From NCBI RefSeq assembly GCF_041242975.1, contig NZ_CP162488.1, positions 475,501-539,500 of the forward strand: 64,000 bases of DNA. The letters run 5' to 3'. Source of the stretch: Xanthomonas sp. DAR 35659. Its GTDB lineage: Bacteria; Pseudomonadota; Gammaproteobacteria; Xanthomonadales; Xanthomonadaceae. The notes under the pieces are model-generated. The model was given only the letters and a program-made list of their open reading frames with translations, had not been told where the DNA came from and did not search any database. Positions 50,505-58,597 of this stretch are shown in pieces. Each line of letters starts with the position of its first letter. Position 1 is the stretch's first letter. A program made the translations under genes and the position numbers.

Positions 50505-52207
50505 GCGCGCCACCGGTACTGCTGGTGCAGTTCGTCGAGCAGGGCGTCGAAGGCGGCATCGTCGGGCATGCGGCCGGCGTACGCGGCGTACTGCCAGGTG
50601 CGCACCATGCGCGCGAACAGGGTGCGGTCGGTGTCCTCGGGCAGGCGCCGGGAGGCGCGCAGGCACTGCGCTTCGGTGGCGCCAGGCGGCAGCACCAGGT
50701 TGGCGCGTTCGCACAGGGTCTGCACGCTGGCGCGGTACAGCAGCGCCAGCGCGTCGCGCTGGCGGCCTTCGCGCCACAGGCGCCGCGCGATGGTGGGCAC
50801 GTCGTCGGGCAGCGGTTCCGGGGCCAGCACCGGCGCATGCGCCACCGGCGCCGCCTCCGGCGCCCGACGCCGGCCGCTGCCGCGCATCCAGGGCAGCCAG
50901 CGCTTGACGGTCAGCAGCAGCACCACCACCAGGATCGCGGCCAGCAACCACAGGCCCCATTCGCCGATGAACGCGAACGCCTGGGCGATGCCGGCCAGCA
51001 GCGGCTTGCCCGCGTTCGACGCGTTCTTGGCGGCGTCGCCCTTGCGCTGCTCCTTCTCCTTTTCCTTCTTCTTCGCCTCTTCGGCGCGGTCGCGCTGCTT
51101 CCAGTAGCTGACGCTGCGCTTGCCCGACAGCAACGGATCGTCGTAGGCGCGGTCGGCGGCGCGGTCGAAGCGGGTGTCGGCGGCCGGCACGGTGTCGAAG
51201 ATGTCGTCCAGCGCGACCGGTTTTTCGTCGTCGCTGTCACCGTGGGCGTCGTCGTCCTCGCCATCGGCTTGGTGCGCGTGCGGATCGGCCATCGCCGCGC
51301 GGTCGTGGCCGGTCTCGGCCGTGTCGGGCGCCGATGCGTCGGCTGCCACCGCGCCATCGCCGTCCGCCGCGGCGGTTTGCGCGCGCAGCGCCGCCCCGGG
51401 CGCGGCAAGCAACACCACCGCCAGCAGCAACGCCAGCATCGGCGTCGCGCTGCTGAGCCGGTCGCGCAGCCGCCGCAGCGCCATCTCCACGTCCCAGGCT
51501 TCCAGTTCGGTGCGGCGGTTGAGGTACAGGCCGAAGCCGGCGCCGACGAAGAACGGTTCGATCAGGGTCATCGCCAGCCAGCCGAAGGCATTCAGGCCGA
51601 TGTCGGCCCAGGCCGGCGTCTCCTCGCCGATCAGCGCCCAGGCCGCGCGGGCGGTTTCCGGCAGCAGGTCCACCGGCACGAACATCGCGATCGCGGCGAT
51701 GCAGGCCAGGCACAGCATCAGTTCGAAGTGCCAGCACACCACGGCCAGCAGCAGCGCATGCCCGTAGACCGCGCCGCCCAGGGTGCGGCGGCGCTGCCGC
51801 TGCTGGTCGGCGCTGGCGCCCTCGAGCAGTTCCAACGGCAGGAACACGGTGCGTGCCGGACTCAGCCGGCGCCAGGTCAGGTAGCCGAACATTGGCGCCC
51901 AGCCCCACCGCCATTGCGCGCGCAGCGTCTCGCCGATGCGCGGCGCGTCGCCGAACACGCCGCGCGAGATCACGAACAGCGGGATCCGGTCCAGCGCCGG
52001 CTTCAGCCACCACAGCGCCAGCCCCGCCAGCCACAGGTGGCCGATCGCCCAGGCGCCGAGGTTGAGCAGCGCGAACAGCGGCAGGGTGCACAGCAGCCAC
52101 GGCTTCCAGATCGCGCCGGCATGGCGGCGCACCAGCGCGTTGCCCAGCTCCATCGCCTCCCAGGCCGAGCGCGCGCGCAGCACCACGTCCAGGCGTTCAA
52201 TCCGCAT
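50501..52207 (-). CDS. DUF4129-containing membrane protein of the MoxR operon
   Basis: Integral membrane protein of 568 residues. Several N-terminal helices (WLLCTLPLFALLNLGAWAIG, LLLAVVCWHFELMLCLACIA, MLALLLAVVLLAAPGAALRA), a long acidic periplasmic stretch (AHQADGEDDDAHGDSDDEKP), a lysine-rich coil (EEAKKKEKEKEQRKGD) and a last helix LLAAILVVVLLLTVKRWLPW leading to the DUF4129-like cytoplasmic end (RDALALLYRASVQTLCERAN, YAAYAGRMPDDAAFDALLDE). Start is uncertain between 52207 and nearby codons. The family is tied to MoxR clusters; function unknown. Confidence 0.78.
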   Translation of the reverse strand: MRIERLDVVLRARSAWEAMELGNALVRRHAGAIWKPWLLCTLPLFALLNLGAWAIGHLWLAGLALWWLKPALDRIPLFVISRGVFGDAPRIGETLRAQWRWGWAPMFGYLTWRRLSPARTVFLPLELLEGASADQQRQRRRTLGGAVYGHALLLAVVCWHFELMLCLACIAAIAMFVPVDLLPETARAAWALIGEETPAWADIGLNAFGWLAMTLIEPFFVGAGFGLYLNRRTELEAWDVEMALRRLRDRLSSATPMLALLLAVVLLAAPGAALRAQTAAADGDGAVAADASAPDTAETGHDRAAMADPHAHQADGEDDDAHGDSDDEKPVALDDIFDTVPAADTRFDRAADRAYDDPLLSGKRSVSYWKQRDRAEEAKKKEKEKEQRKGDAAKNASNAGKPLLAGIAQAFAFIGEWGLWLLAAILVVVLLLTVKRWLPWMRGSGRRRAPEAAPVAHAPVLAPEPLPDDVPTIARRLWREGRQRDALALLYRASVQTLCERANLVLPPGATEAQCLRASRRLPEDTDRTLFARMVRTWQYAAYAGRMPDDAAFDALLDELHQQYRWRA

Positions 52208-53207
52208 CGCCGGCCTCCGCCACGCCCCGCCCGCCGCGCCACAGCCACAGCAGCACCAGCGTCCACAACAAGCCGGACACGCCGTACTTCACCGGTGCCG
52301 GCAGCGAACCGATCGAGGACCAGAACGCTTCGATGAAGGCGGCGACCAGCAGCATGAAGGCCACGCCCAGGCACAGCTTGGCGCCGATCAGGCCGCCTTC
52401 GACCAGCGCGTCGATGCGCCGGCGCCGGCCCGGCGCCAGCAGCTTCAGGCCCAGTTGCAGGCCGGCGCCGCCGGCGATGACGATCGCGGTCAGCTCGAAC
52501 GGCGCGTGCCCGGCGACGAAGCGCCAGAAGGTGACGCCGTAGCCGATCTGGTGCAGGTGCCCGGCCACCGCGCCGATGGTGATGCCGTTGAACAGCAGCA
52601 CCAGCACCGTGCCGAGCCCGGCCAGCAGGCCGCTGGCGAAGGTGCGCAGGCCGATGCTGATGTTGTTCATGATGTAGTGGCCGAACATCTCCCAGTCGCC
52701 GCCGCTGTCGCGGCCGAGCTTCTGAAAGGTGGAGGCGGGATCGTACATCCGCTCCATCTGCGCGACCTGCAGCGGATCCATCAGCCCGTTGATCAGCTCC
52801 GGACGGTACTGCAGCAGCACGAAGATGGTGACCAGCGGCACCACGAACAGCGCGGTGGCCGCGGCCATGCACCAGGCCTGGCTGCGCACCAGTTGCGGGA
52901 AGTCGGCAAACAGGAATTCGACCGCGCGCCGCCAGCGCGGCCGCGGCGGCCGGTACAGCGCGATATGGCCCTGCTGCATCAGTTGCTGCAGGCGCGCGGT
53001 GACCAGCGGGCTGTAGCCGCGCTTGCGCGCCAGCGCCAGCTGTTGGCACAGCCGCCGGTAGCGCGCCGGCACGTCCTCGTCGGCGAGCGGCGCCGGGCCG
53101 CCGGTGGCGTCGGTCGCGGCGTCGCGCTTGCGGCCGTGGGTCTGCAACCAGGTGTCGAAGGCCTGCCACTCGTGCTCGTAGCGGGCGATGAACTGTTCCT
53201 GCTTCAT
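52197..53207 (-). CDS. SpoIIM-family (stage II sporulation protein M) membrane protein
   Basis: Membrane protein of 336 residues. Soluble helical N-terminus (FIARYEHEWQAFDTWLQTHG), then helices AWCMAAATALFVVPLVTIFV and the core of the SpoIIM/DUF95 family: MNNISIGLRTFASGLLAGLG, NGITIGAVAGHLHQIGYGVT, AGHAPFELTAIVIAGGAGLQ, LCLGVAFMLLVAAFIEAFWS. Not a sporulation gene here; the family is common next to RDD and MoxR genes. Overlaps the DUF4129 gene by 11 bases. Confidence 0.86.
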   Translation of the reverse strand: MKQEQFIARYEHEWQAFDTWLQTHGRKRDAATDATGGPAPLADEDVPARYRRLCQQLALARKRGYSPLVTARLQQLMQQGHIALYRPPRPRWRRAVEFLFADFPQLVRSQAWCMAAATALFVVPLVTIFVLLQYRPELINGLMDPLQVAQMERMYDPASTFQKLGRDSGGDWEMFGHYIMNNISIGLRTFASGLLAGLGTVLVLLFNGITIGAVAGHLHQIGYGVTFWRFVAGHAPFELTAIVIAGGAGLQLGLKLLAPGRRRRIDALVEGGLIGAKLCLGVAFMLLVAAFIEAFWSSIGSLPAPVKYGVSGLLWTLVLLWLWRGGRGVAEAGDAD

Positions 53208-53890
53208 CGCCGCCCCAGCAGCCAGTTGGCCATCGCGTACAGCCGCAGCACGCCGGCCTGGCCGGGCGTCTGGGTCAGCGGCAGCGCCAGCGTGGCCAGT
53301 TCCAGCTGCCGCGCCGGAGGCAGCCGCGGCACGCGCTCGGCGAAGGCGATCAGGGCGGCCTGTTCGGCCGGCAGCAGGCCCAGCGGCGGCGCGACCGCGC
53401 TGGCGATCGGCGGCAGGGCCGCGTCGTGGCGCGGCGCCTGGTGGATCACCAGGGTGCCGGCGACCATGTCGCCCAGGCGCCGCGCATGCGCGTCGAACAG
53501 GCAGGCGATCAGGCCGACGGCGTAGCCGAACGGCAGCATGTCCACGGTGCGCAGCAGGTTGCGGGTGATCGCCGCCATCCAGCCGGCCGGCGCGCCGTCG
53601 CGCGCGACCACGCGCAGGCCCAGCGCCTTCTTGCCCAGGGTCTGCCCCAGCCAGCCTTCGAGCACGATCGGGTAGGCCCAGAACACCAGGAACATCGCCA
53701 CCAGGTACAGGCCCTGGCCGAAGCCGCCGAGCAGGCCGAGCAGCATGCCCATCACGGTGAGCACGCTGAACCGCACCGCCAGGTCGATCAACCAGGCCAG
53801 CGCGCGCGGTACCGCGCCGGCGGCCGGCAGGTGCAACGGCACGCCTTCGGGCGTGATCACTTCACGGTAGGTGTCGAGCATGCCGCTCAT
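53204..53890 (-). CDS. RDD-family membrane protein, first gene of the MoxR operon
   Basis: Protein of 228 residues starting MSGMLDTYREVITPEGVPLH. The RDD signature appears as PRALAWLIDLAVRFSVLTVM (R, D, and later D), with helices FGQGLYLVAMFLVFWAYPIV and TLGKKALGLRVVARDG, plus RLGDMVAGTLV. It begins the operon RDD - SpoIIM - DUF4129 - DUF4350 - MoxR - DUF58, all coupled by overlaps. The 228 bases upstream to 54118 show no gene. Confidence 0.88.
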   Translation of the reverse strand: MSGMLDTYREVITPEGVPLHLPAAGAVPRALAWLIDLAVRFSVLTVMGMLLGLLGGFGQGLYLVAMFLVFWAYPIVLEGWLGQTLGKKALGLRVVARDGAPAGWMAAITRNLLRTVDMLPFGYAVGLIACLFDAHARRLGDMVAGTLVIHQAPRHDAALPPIASAVAPPLGLLPAEQAALIAFAERVPRLPPARQLELATLALPLTQTPGQAGVLRLYAMANWLLGRR

Positions 53891-54118
53891 CGCCGGGTCC
53901 CGGCGCGGCGCGCGTGCGCGCCTGCGATGTAAGGAGGCCGTCCTTGCGTCCGGCCGGCTGCCTGTGGCGGCATGCGTGCTCTCGATTGCGTCCTGCTCCG
54001 ACCCGCGACTTTAGCCGGCGCGGCGGCAATTGCCCAGCCGCGCGGCCATTGCGCCATCGCCGCGCGCGCAGCGCTGTCGGCGTGGCGGCGGCGCCGGCCG
54101 GGGCCGCCGCGGCGGTGG

Positions 54119-55033
54119 TCAGCGCACCGTGCCGCCGTCGCGCTTGCGCCCGGAGAACAGCTTGCCGATGCCGCCGACCAGCGCCATCAGGCCCAGCGCC
54201 ACCAGCTTCCAGGCCTTGGCCAGGATCAGGCCGAGCTTGGCGAACAGGCCGGCCTTGGCCGCCAGGCCGCCGCCGATCAGCGTGGCCAGGCCGTAGCTGG
54301 CGATCTTGTCGGTGGACGGGTTGTGATCGGCGTAACGCGCGCCGCTGTCGAATTCGGCCATCGGCAGCAAGCGCTGCATGCCCTCGCGCACCTGCGGCAG
54401 TTCGTCCATGCCGGCGATCGCGTTGAGGCTCAGGTAGCCGTGGCGGCCGAGCACGCGGATGTCGTAGTTGAGGGTGTGGCCGTCGTTGCCCTGGAACGCC
54501 AGTTCGCGCGCCCAGTACAGCTTCTTGCTGGCGGCGTCGTAGCGCGGCGGCACCGCCCAGCCGATCAGGTCCACGGTCTCGTAGCCGGCTTCCTTGCGCT
54601 GGGCGTTCTCCTCGCGGGTTTCCTTCTGCATGTCCGCGAGCATGTCCTTGTAGTCGATCTTGCTGGCGTCCTCGTCGGACACGTAGCCGTCGTCGGCATA
54701 GGTGACCACCACGGCCCAGCTGCCGTCCTCATCGAGCGCGGGCTGGCGCGGCACGATCAGGCCCAGCACGCTGTCGTCGGGCGGATTGCCCCACATGTCC
54801 TCCAGCACGCGGCGCGCGTCGGCCTTGGCCAGAAAGCGGAAATCCTGGGTCAGGTCGAAATGCACCTTGGCCGGCGGGATCTCGATATGCCCGTCCTGGA
54901 AATGCAGCGAGGCGACGAACTGTTCGGCGGTCATGCCGTCCTCGCCATCCTCGGCCATGGCCGGGGCGGCGCTGGCGCACAGCGCGAGCAGGAAGGCGGC
55001 CAGCAGGCCGCGCAGCGAAAGCGTCTTGATCAT
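54119..55033 (-). CDS. DUF2167 exported membrane-anchored protein
   Basis: Protein of 304 residues with signal LRGLLAAFLLALCASAAPAM followed by the DUF2167 domain (ADARRVLEDMWGNPPDDSVL, GLIVPRQP, WAVVVTYADDGYVSDEDASK, GWAVPPRYDAASKKLYWARE, LNYDIRVLGRHGYLSLNAIA) and a C-terminal hydrophobic part (LGLILAKAWKLVALGLMALV) ending in a basic tail. Member of a widely distributed family of unknown function that often sits near envelope stress genes. Own promoter is likely in 55034-55131. Confidence 0.85.
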   Translation of the reverse strand: MIKTLSLRGLLAAFLLALCASAAPAMAEDGEDGMTAEQFVASLHFQDGHIEIPPAKVHFDLTQDFRFLAKADARRVLEDMWGNPPDDSVLGLIVPRQPALDEDGSWAVVVTYADDGYVSDEDASKIDYKDMLADMQKETREENAQRKEAGYETVDLIGWAVPPRYDAASKKLYWARELAFQGNDGHTLNYDIRVLGRHGYLSLNAIAGMDELPQVREGMQRLLPMAEFDSGARYADHNPSTDKIASYGLATLIGGGLAAKAGLFAKLGLILAKAWKLVALGLMALVGGIGKLFSGRKRDGGTVR

Positions 55034-55131
55034 GTTCGAGTCCGTTCGGTGGCGTCCCCACGCCAGAGGGCGATAGTTTCGCGCAAAGCGCCACGCGGTG
55101 CCAGTCGCCGCGCGCGCGTGGCCGGCGCAGG

Positions 55132-55677
55132 CTACTGCGGCGCCGGCATGCCCAGGTACTGGTCCTTCAGCCGCACGTAGTGCTGCGCGGAGTAGTGCAG
55201 GCTCTCGATCTCCTTGTCGCTGAGCCTGCGCGCCGGCCGCGCCGGATTGCCCAGCCACAGCTCGGCCTCGCCCACCGTCTTGCCCGGCCCGACCACCGCG
55301 CCGGCGCCGACGAAGCCGTAGCGCTTGACCGTGGCGCCGTCGAGCACGCGCGAGCCCATGCCGATCATGCACAGGTCCTCGACCGTGCAGGCATGCAGGA
55401 TCGCGCCGTGGCCGATGGTGACGTCGGTGCCGACCAGGGTCGGATAGCCGGCGTTGTTGTACGGGCTGTGGTGGCTGACGTGGATGATGCTGCCGTCCTG
55501 GATGTTGCTGCGCGCGCCGATGCGCACGTGGTTGACGTCGCCGCGGATCACCGTGCCCGGCCATACCGACACGTCGTCGTCCAGCACCACGTCGCCAATG
55601 AGCGTGCAGGCCGGGTCCACGTAGACGCGCGCGCCCAGGTGCGGCGTCTTGTCCAGGTACGGGCGGATCGGATGCAC
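55132..55677 (-). CDS. gamma-carbonic anhydrase-family protein (YrdA/PaaY-like)
   Basis: Left-handed beta-helix hexapeptide-repeat enzyme of 181 residues, starting at a GTG with AGGAGA upstream: MHPIRPYLDKTPHLGARVYV. Metal ligands of the gamma-class fit HVSHH (pattern NIQDGSIIHVSHHSPY) and the later GHGAILHACTVEDLCMIGMG. Homologues include YrdA and PaaY, which hydrolyse CoA thioesters or CO2. A short stretch with AT-rich DNA separates it from the MarR gene. Confidence 0.86.
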   Translation of the reverse strand: MHPIRPYLDKTPHLGARVYVDPACTLIGDVVLDDDVSVWPGTVIRGDVNHVRIGARSNIQDGSIIHVSHHSPYNNAGYPTLVGTDVTIGHGAILHACTVEDLCMIGMGSRVLDGATVKRYGFVGAGAVVGPGKTVGEAELWLGNPARPARRLSDKEIESLHYSAQHYVRLKDQYLGMPAPQ

Positions 55678-55852
55678 GGCGTTTCTCCTGCGAAGCCAGC
55701 GGGGCGGCGCCGGATAGCGGCGCGGCTGCCGATGATAGCGCCTGCCTGCCGGAGCCTTCCTGCCACCGCCCGGTGCGCGCCGCGCCACGGGGCGGACGCG
55801 CGAGTCCGCGTCCATGCCGAACCCGGGCCGAGCGCCGATGCTGCAATGCAAC

Positions 55853-55925
55853 TTGCCATAATGATTATTGTAAATAACTATTAATACAGGTAACGGATAT
55901 GCGCGGTGCCCGCTTCGGGCACCGC
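55853..55925. promoter_or_regulatory. AT-rich promoter region and leader hairpin before the MarR operon
   Basis: TTGCCATAATGATTATTGTA with a later TAACTATTAATAC gives a plausible -35/-10 pair. It is followed at 55903-55925 by a perfect hairpin GCGGTGCCCG-CTT-CGGGCACCGC. The AT tract could be the MarR operator. The rest of 55678-56113 shows no gene. Confidence 0.45.
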
Positions 55926-56113
55926 GCGCGGGGCGAAGCGGACCAGGGCGATGCACCGCCGGTCCGGCGCCACGTCTCCATGGCATGTGGTCGGATCCGG
56001 GAGGATGCGGATGCAGCAGCAAGGCAGTGCATGGTGGGTGCCGGCCGTGGGCGTCGTCGCGGCGCGATGCGTCCGTGCGGCGCACGTCGCCGGGGCTCGC
56101 CTGCGCCTGCGCT

Positions 56114-56629
56114 ATGCTGTGCGCACCACCTTCCCGTCATGGCGCGACGCCCTTGAGCACCACCGAACTCCCCGACAGCAGCGCCCCGGCCGATGCGATC
56201 GACCAGGCCCGGCTGACGCGGCTGCTCGGCTTCCGGCTGACCCGCGGCGAATTGCAGATCCGGCGCATGTTCCTGGAGTGCATGCGCGCCTACGATCTCA
56301 AGCCGGTCGACTTCTCGGTGCTGGTGCTGGTGGATGCGAACAGCGGCGCCAACCAGCGCCAGTTGGCCGAAGTGCTGGATGTCTCCCCGCCGAACCTGGC
56401 GATCGTGATCGCGCGCCTGATCAAGCGCCGGCTGCTGCGCCAGGTGCGCGGACGCCAGGACCGGCGCATGCAGCATCTGCATCTGACCGCGGCCGGCAAG
56501 ACGCTGCTGGACGACGCCGAGGCCGCGGTGCAGCGCATGGAGGCGCAGTTGCTGCAGGCGTTGGGCGCACCGGCGGGACGCGCGTTGCTGCGCGCGCTCG
56601 ACCTGCTCGCCAAGATCGAACCCACCTGA
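56114..56629 (+). CDS. MarR-family regulator of the hydroxycinnamate cluster
   Basis: DNA-binding repressor of about 171 residues. The winged helix is at LSVLVLVDANSGANQRQLAE, VLDVSPPNLAIVIARLIKRR, LLRQVRGRQDRRMQHLHLTA, AAGKTLLDDAEAAVQRMEAQ; RDRRMQHLHLTxxG is the wing of MarR proteins. ATG at 56114 or TTG at 56153 are both possible. It lies upstream of, and in the same direction as, the aromatic genes. FerR/HcaR-type MarR proteins release DNA when bound to hydroxycinnamoyl-CoA, so this is a good guess for the effector. Confidence 0.85.
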   Translation: MLCAPPSRHGATPLSTTELPDSSAPADAIDQARLTRLLGFRLTRGELQIRRMFLECMRAYDLKPVDFSVLVLVDANSGANQRQLAEVLDVSPPNLAIVIARLIKRRLLRQVRGRQDRRMQHLHLTAAGKTLLDDAEAAVQRMEAQLLQALGAPAGRALLRALDLLAKIEPT

Positions 56630-56765
56630 TTCCCGCGGCGCTCGCGCGCCGCCTCGCCGCGACCCGTTCCACGCCGCCATCCGCATGGCCGGCGCGGGCG
56701 ACCATGCGCGGCGTTCGTCTCCCCCCGCGCTCGGCCGTTCCATCCCCGCCAGGAGAACCCTCGCC

Positions 56766-57773
56766 GTGAGTCGCATGCCCGCCGCTGTCCCCGCCACGCC
56801 GCGTCCGCGTCACCTCGCCTTCGCCCTGCTGCTGTCGCTCGCCGCCATCCCGGCCTGGGCGCAGCAGGTGCCGCAGACGGTCCAGCTCACCAATGGACTG
56901 AACACCGGCGGCACCAGTTTTCTGGATGGTTTCACCAGTACCGAGCCCGGCTGGGCGATCGTGCAGTACGCGCGCTACTCGCACCTGGATGCGATCAACG
57001 ATGCGCATGGCGACGACGTGCCCGCCTTCCGCGATCCGCGGATCGACTCCAGCCTGCTGCTGACCCAGTTCGTCTATGCCACCCGCTACAAGCCCTTCGG
57101 CGGCGTGCTCGGCTTCACCGCGCTGCTGCCGTTCGTGAACCTGGACGCCTCGTTCGCCGCCGAAAGTCCGGTGCACCTGCGCGACAACGGCTTCGGCCTG
57201 GGCGATGTCACCTTCGGCCCGTATCTGCAGATGCTGCCGACGATGCGCGATGGCCGCCCGGTGTTCGTGCAGCGCTTCGAGTTCGACGCGATCGCGCCGG
57301 TCGGCAAGTTCGACCGCGACCGCGATCTCAATCAGAGTTCGGGCTATTGGTCGTTGGTGCCGAGCTGGGCGTTCACCGTGCTGCCCACGCCGGAGTGGGA
57401 GATCAGCGCGCGCCTGAATTACGTCTACAACTTCCGCGCCGACAAGGCCGCCAACGTGCCGCCGCTGGAGGGCTTCCGCTTCCGCAACGGCCAGGCCGGC
57501 GACGCGGCCTGGATCAACTTCGCCACGTCCTATGCGCTGACCCCGGCGTTCCGGTTGGGCGTGAACGGCTACTACCTGACCCAGCTGCGCGACAACCGCA
57601 CCAACGGCGAGCGCGTGGCCGACAGCAAGCAGAGCCAGTTCTATCTCGGCCCGGGCGTGTCCTGGCGGATCGATGCGCACAACCTGTTCAACGCCAATCT
57701 GTACCTGCCGGTGGAGGTGAAGAACGCCGCCTCCGGCAACAACATCAACTTCATGTTCGTCCACGTGTTCTGA
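56766..57773 (+). CDS. outer-membrane protein of the MetA-pathway phenol-degradation family
   Basis: Exported beta-barrel protein of 335 residues. GTG at 56766 has AGGAGA upstream; signal LAFALLLSLAAIPAWAQQ. The body carries the PF13557-type layout (EPGWAIVQYARYSHLDAIND, LGFTALLPFVNLDASFAAES, GFGLGDVTFGPYLQMLPTMR, FDAIAPVGKFDRDRDLNQSS) and ends in NINFMFVHVF, a C-terminal phenylalanine. Members are thought to let hydrophobic aromatics cross the outer membrane. Fits the following catabolic genes. Confidence 0.82.
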   Translation: MSRMPAAVPATPRPRHLAFALLLSLAAIPAWAQQVPQTVQLTNGLNTGGTSFLDGFTSTEPGWAIVQYARYSHLDAINDAHGDDVPAFRDPRIDSSLLLTQFVYATRYKPFGGVLGFTALLPFVNLDASFAAESPVHLRDNGFGLGDVTFGPYLQMLPTMRDGRPVFVQRFEFDAIAPVGKFDRDRDLNQSSGYWSLVPSWAFTVLPTPEWEISARLNYVYNFRADKAANVPPLEGFRFRNGQAGDAAWINFATSYALTPAFRLGVNGYYLTQLRDNRTNGERVADSKQSQFYLGPGVSWRIDAHNLFNANLYLPVEVKNAASGNNINFMFVHVF

Positions 57774-57790
57774 CTCGGATGCCTCAACCT

Positions 57791-58558
57791 ATGAACCTGC
57801 ACAACAAGACCCTGGTGGTGACCGGCGTGGCCTCGGGCATCGGCGGCGAGGTGGCGCGGCTGGCGCGCTTCCACGGCGCGCGCGTGATCGGCGTGGACCG
57901 CAACCCTGTCAACATGACCCTGGACGGCTTCCACCAGGCCGACCTCGGCGATCCGGCAGCCATCGACGCGCTGGTCGCGCAGCTGCCCGCGCGTATCGAT
58001 GCGCTGGCCAACATCGCCGGCGTGCCCGGCACCGCGCCGGTGCAGCTGGTGGCGAAGGTCAACTATCTGGGCCTGCGTCATCTCAGTCAGGCGCTGCTGC
58101 CACGCATCGCCGCCGGTGGCAGCATCGTCAATGTCGCTTCGATCCTCGGCGCGGAATGGCCGCAACGCGTGGAGCTGCATCGCGCACTGGCGCAAACGCC
58201 GGACTATGCAGCCGGCGAACGCTGGCTGCAGGCGCATCCGGTGGCGCAGGCGACCTGCTACCAGTACTTCAAGGAGGCGCTGATCGTGTGGAGCGCGCTG
58301 CGCTCGCAGGACTGGTTCGCGCGCCACGACGTGCGCGTCAACAGCGTCGCGCCGGGTCCGGTGTTCACTCCGATCCTGGGCGACTTCGTGACCATGCTCG
58401 GACCGGAGCGGGTGCAGGCCGATGCCGGCAAGATGAAGCGCCCGGCCTACGCCGACGAGGTCGCCGAGGCGATCGTGTTCCTCGTCTCCGATGCCGCGCG
58501 CTGGATCAATGGTGTCAATCTGCCGGTCGATGGCGGCCTGGCCGCCACCGCGATCTGA
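57791..58558 (+). CDS. calA: coniferyl-alcohol dehydrogenase, SDR family
   Basis: NAD(P)-dependent short-chain dehydrogenase of 255 residues that oxidises coniferyl alcohol to coniferyl aldehyde. Start MNLHNKTLVVTGVASGIGGE, with the TGxxxGxG cofactor motif; catalytic Y157 and K161 in CYQYFKEALIVW; NVASILGAEWPQRVELH holds the serine region. The sequence follows Pseudomonas CalA closely in memory (VPGTAPVxLVAKVNYLGLRH, GPVFTPILGDFVTMLGPERV). An alternative ATG at 57779 adds four residues. Downstream enzymes handle the aldehyde and acid. Confidence 0.85.
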   Translation: MNLHNKTLVVTGVASGIGGEVARLARFHGARVIGVDRNPVNMTLDGFHQADLGDPAAIDALVAQLPARIDALANIAGVPGTAPVQLVAKVNYLGLRHLSQALLPRIAAGGSIVNVASILGAEWPQRVELHRALAQTPDYAAGERWLQAHPVAQATCYQYFKEALIVWSALRSQDWFARHDVRVNSVAPGPVFTPILGDFVTMLGPERVQADAGKMKRPAYADEVAEAIVFLVSDAARWINGVNLPVDGGLAATAI

Positions 58559-58597
58559 CACCCCGTTCTCCCGTCCCTCTTTTCGAGACCACGCACC

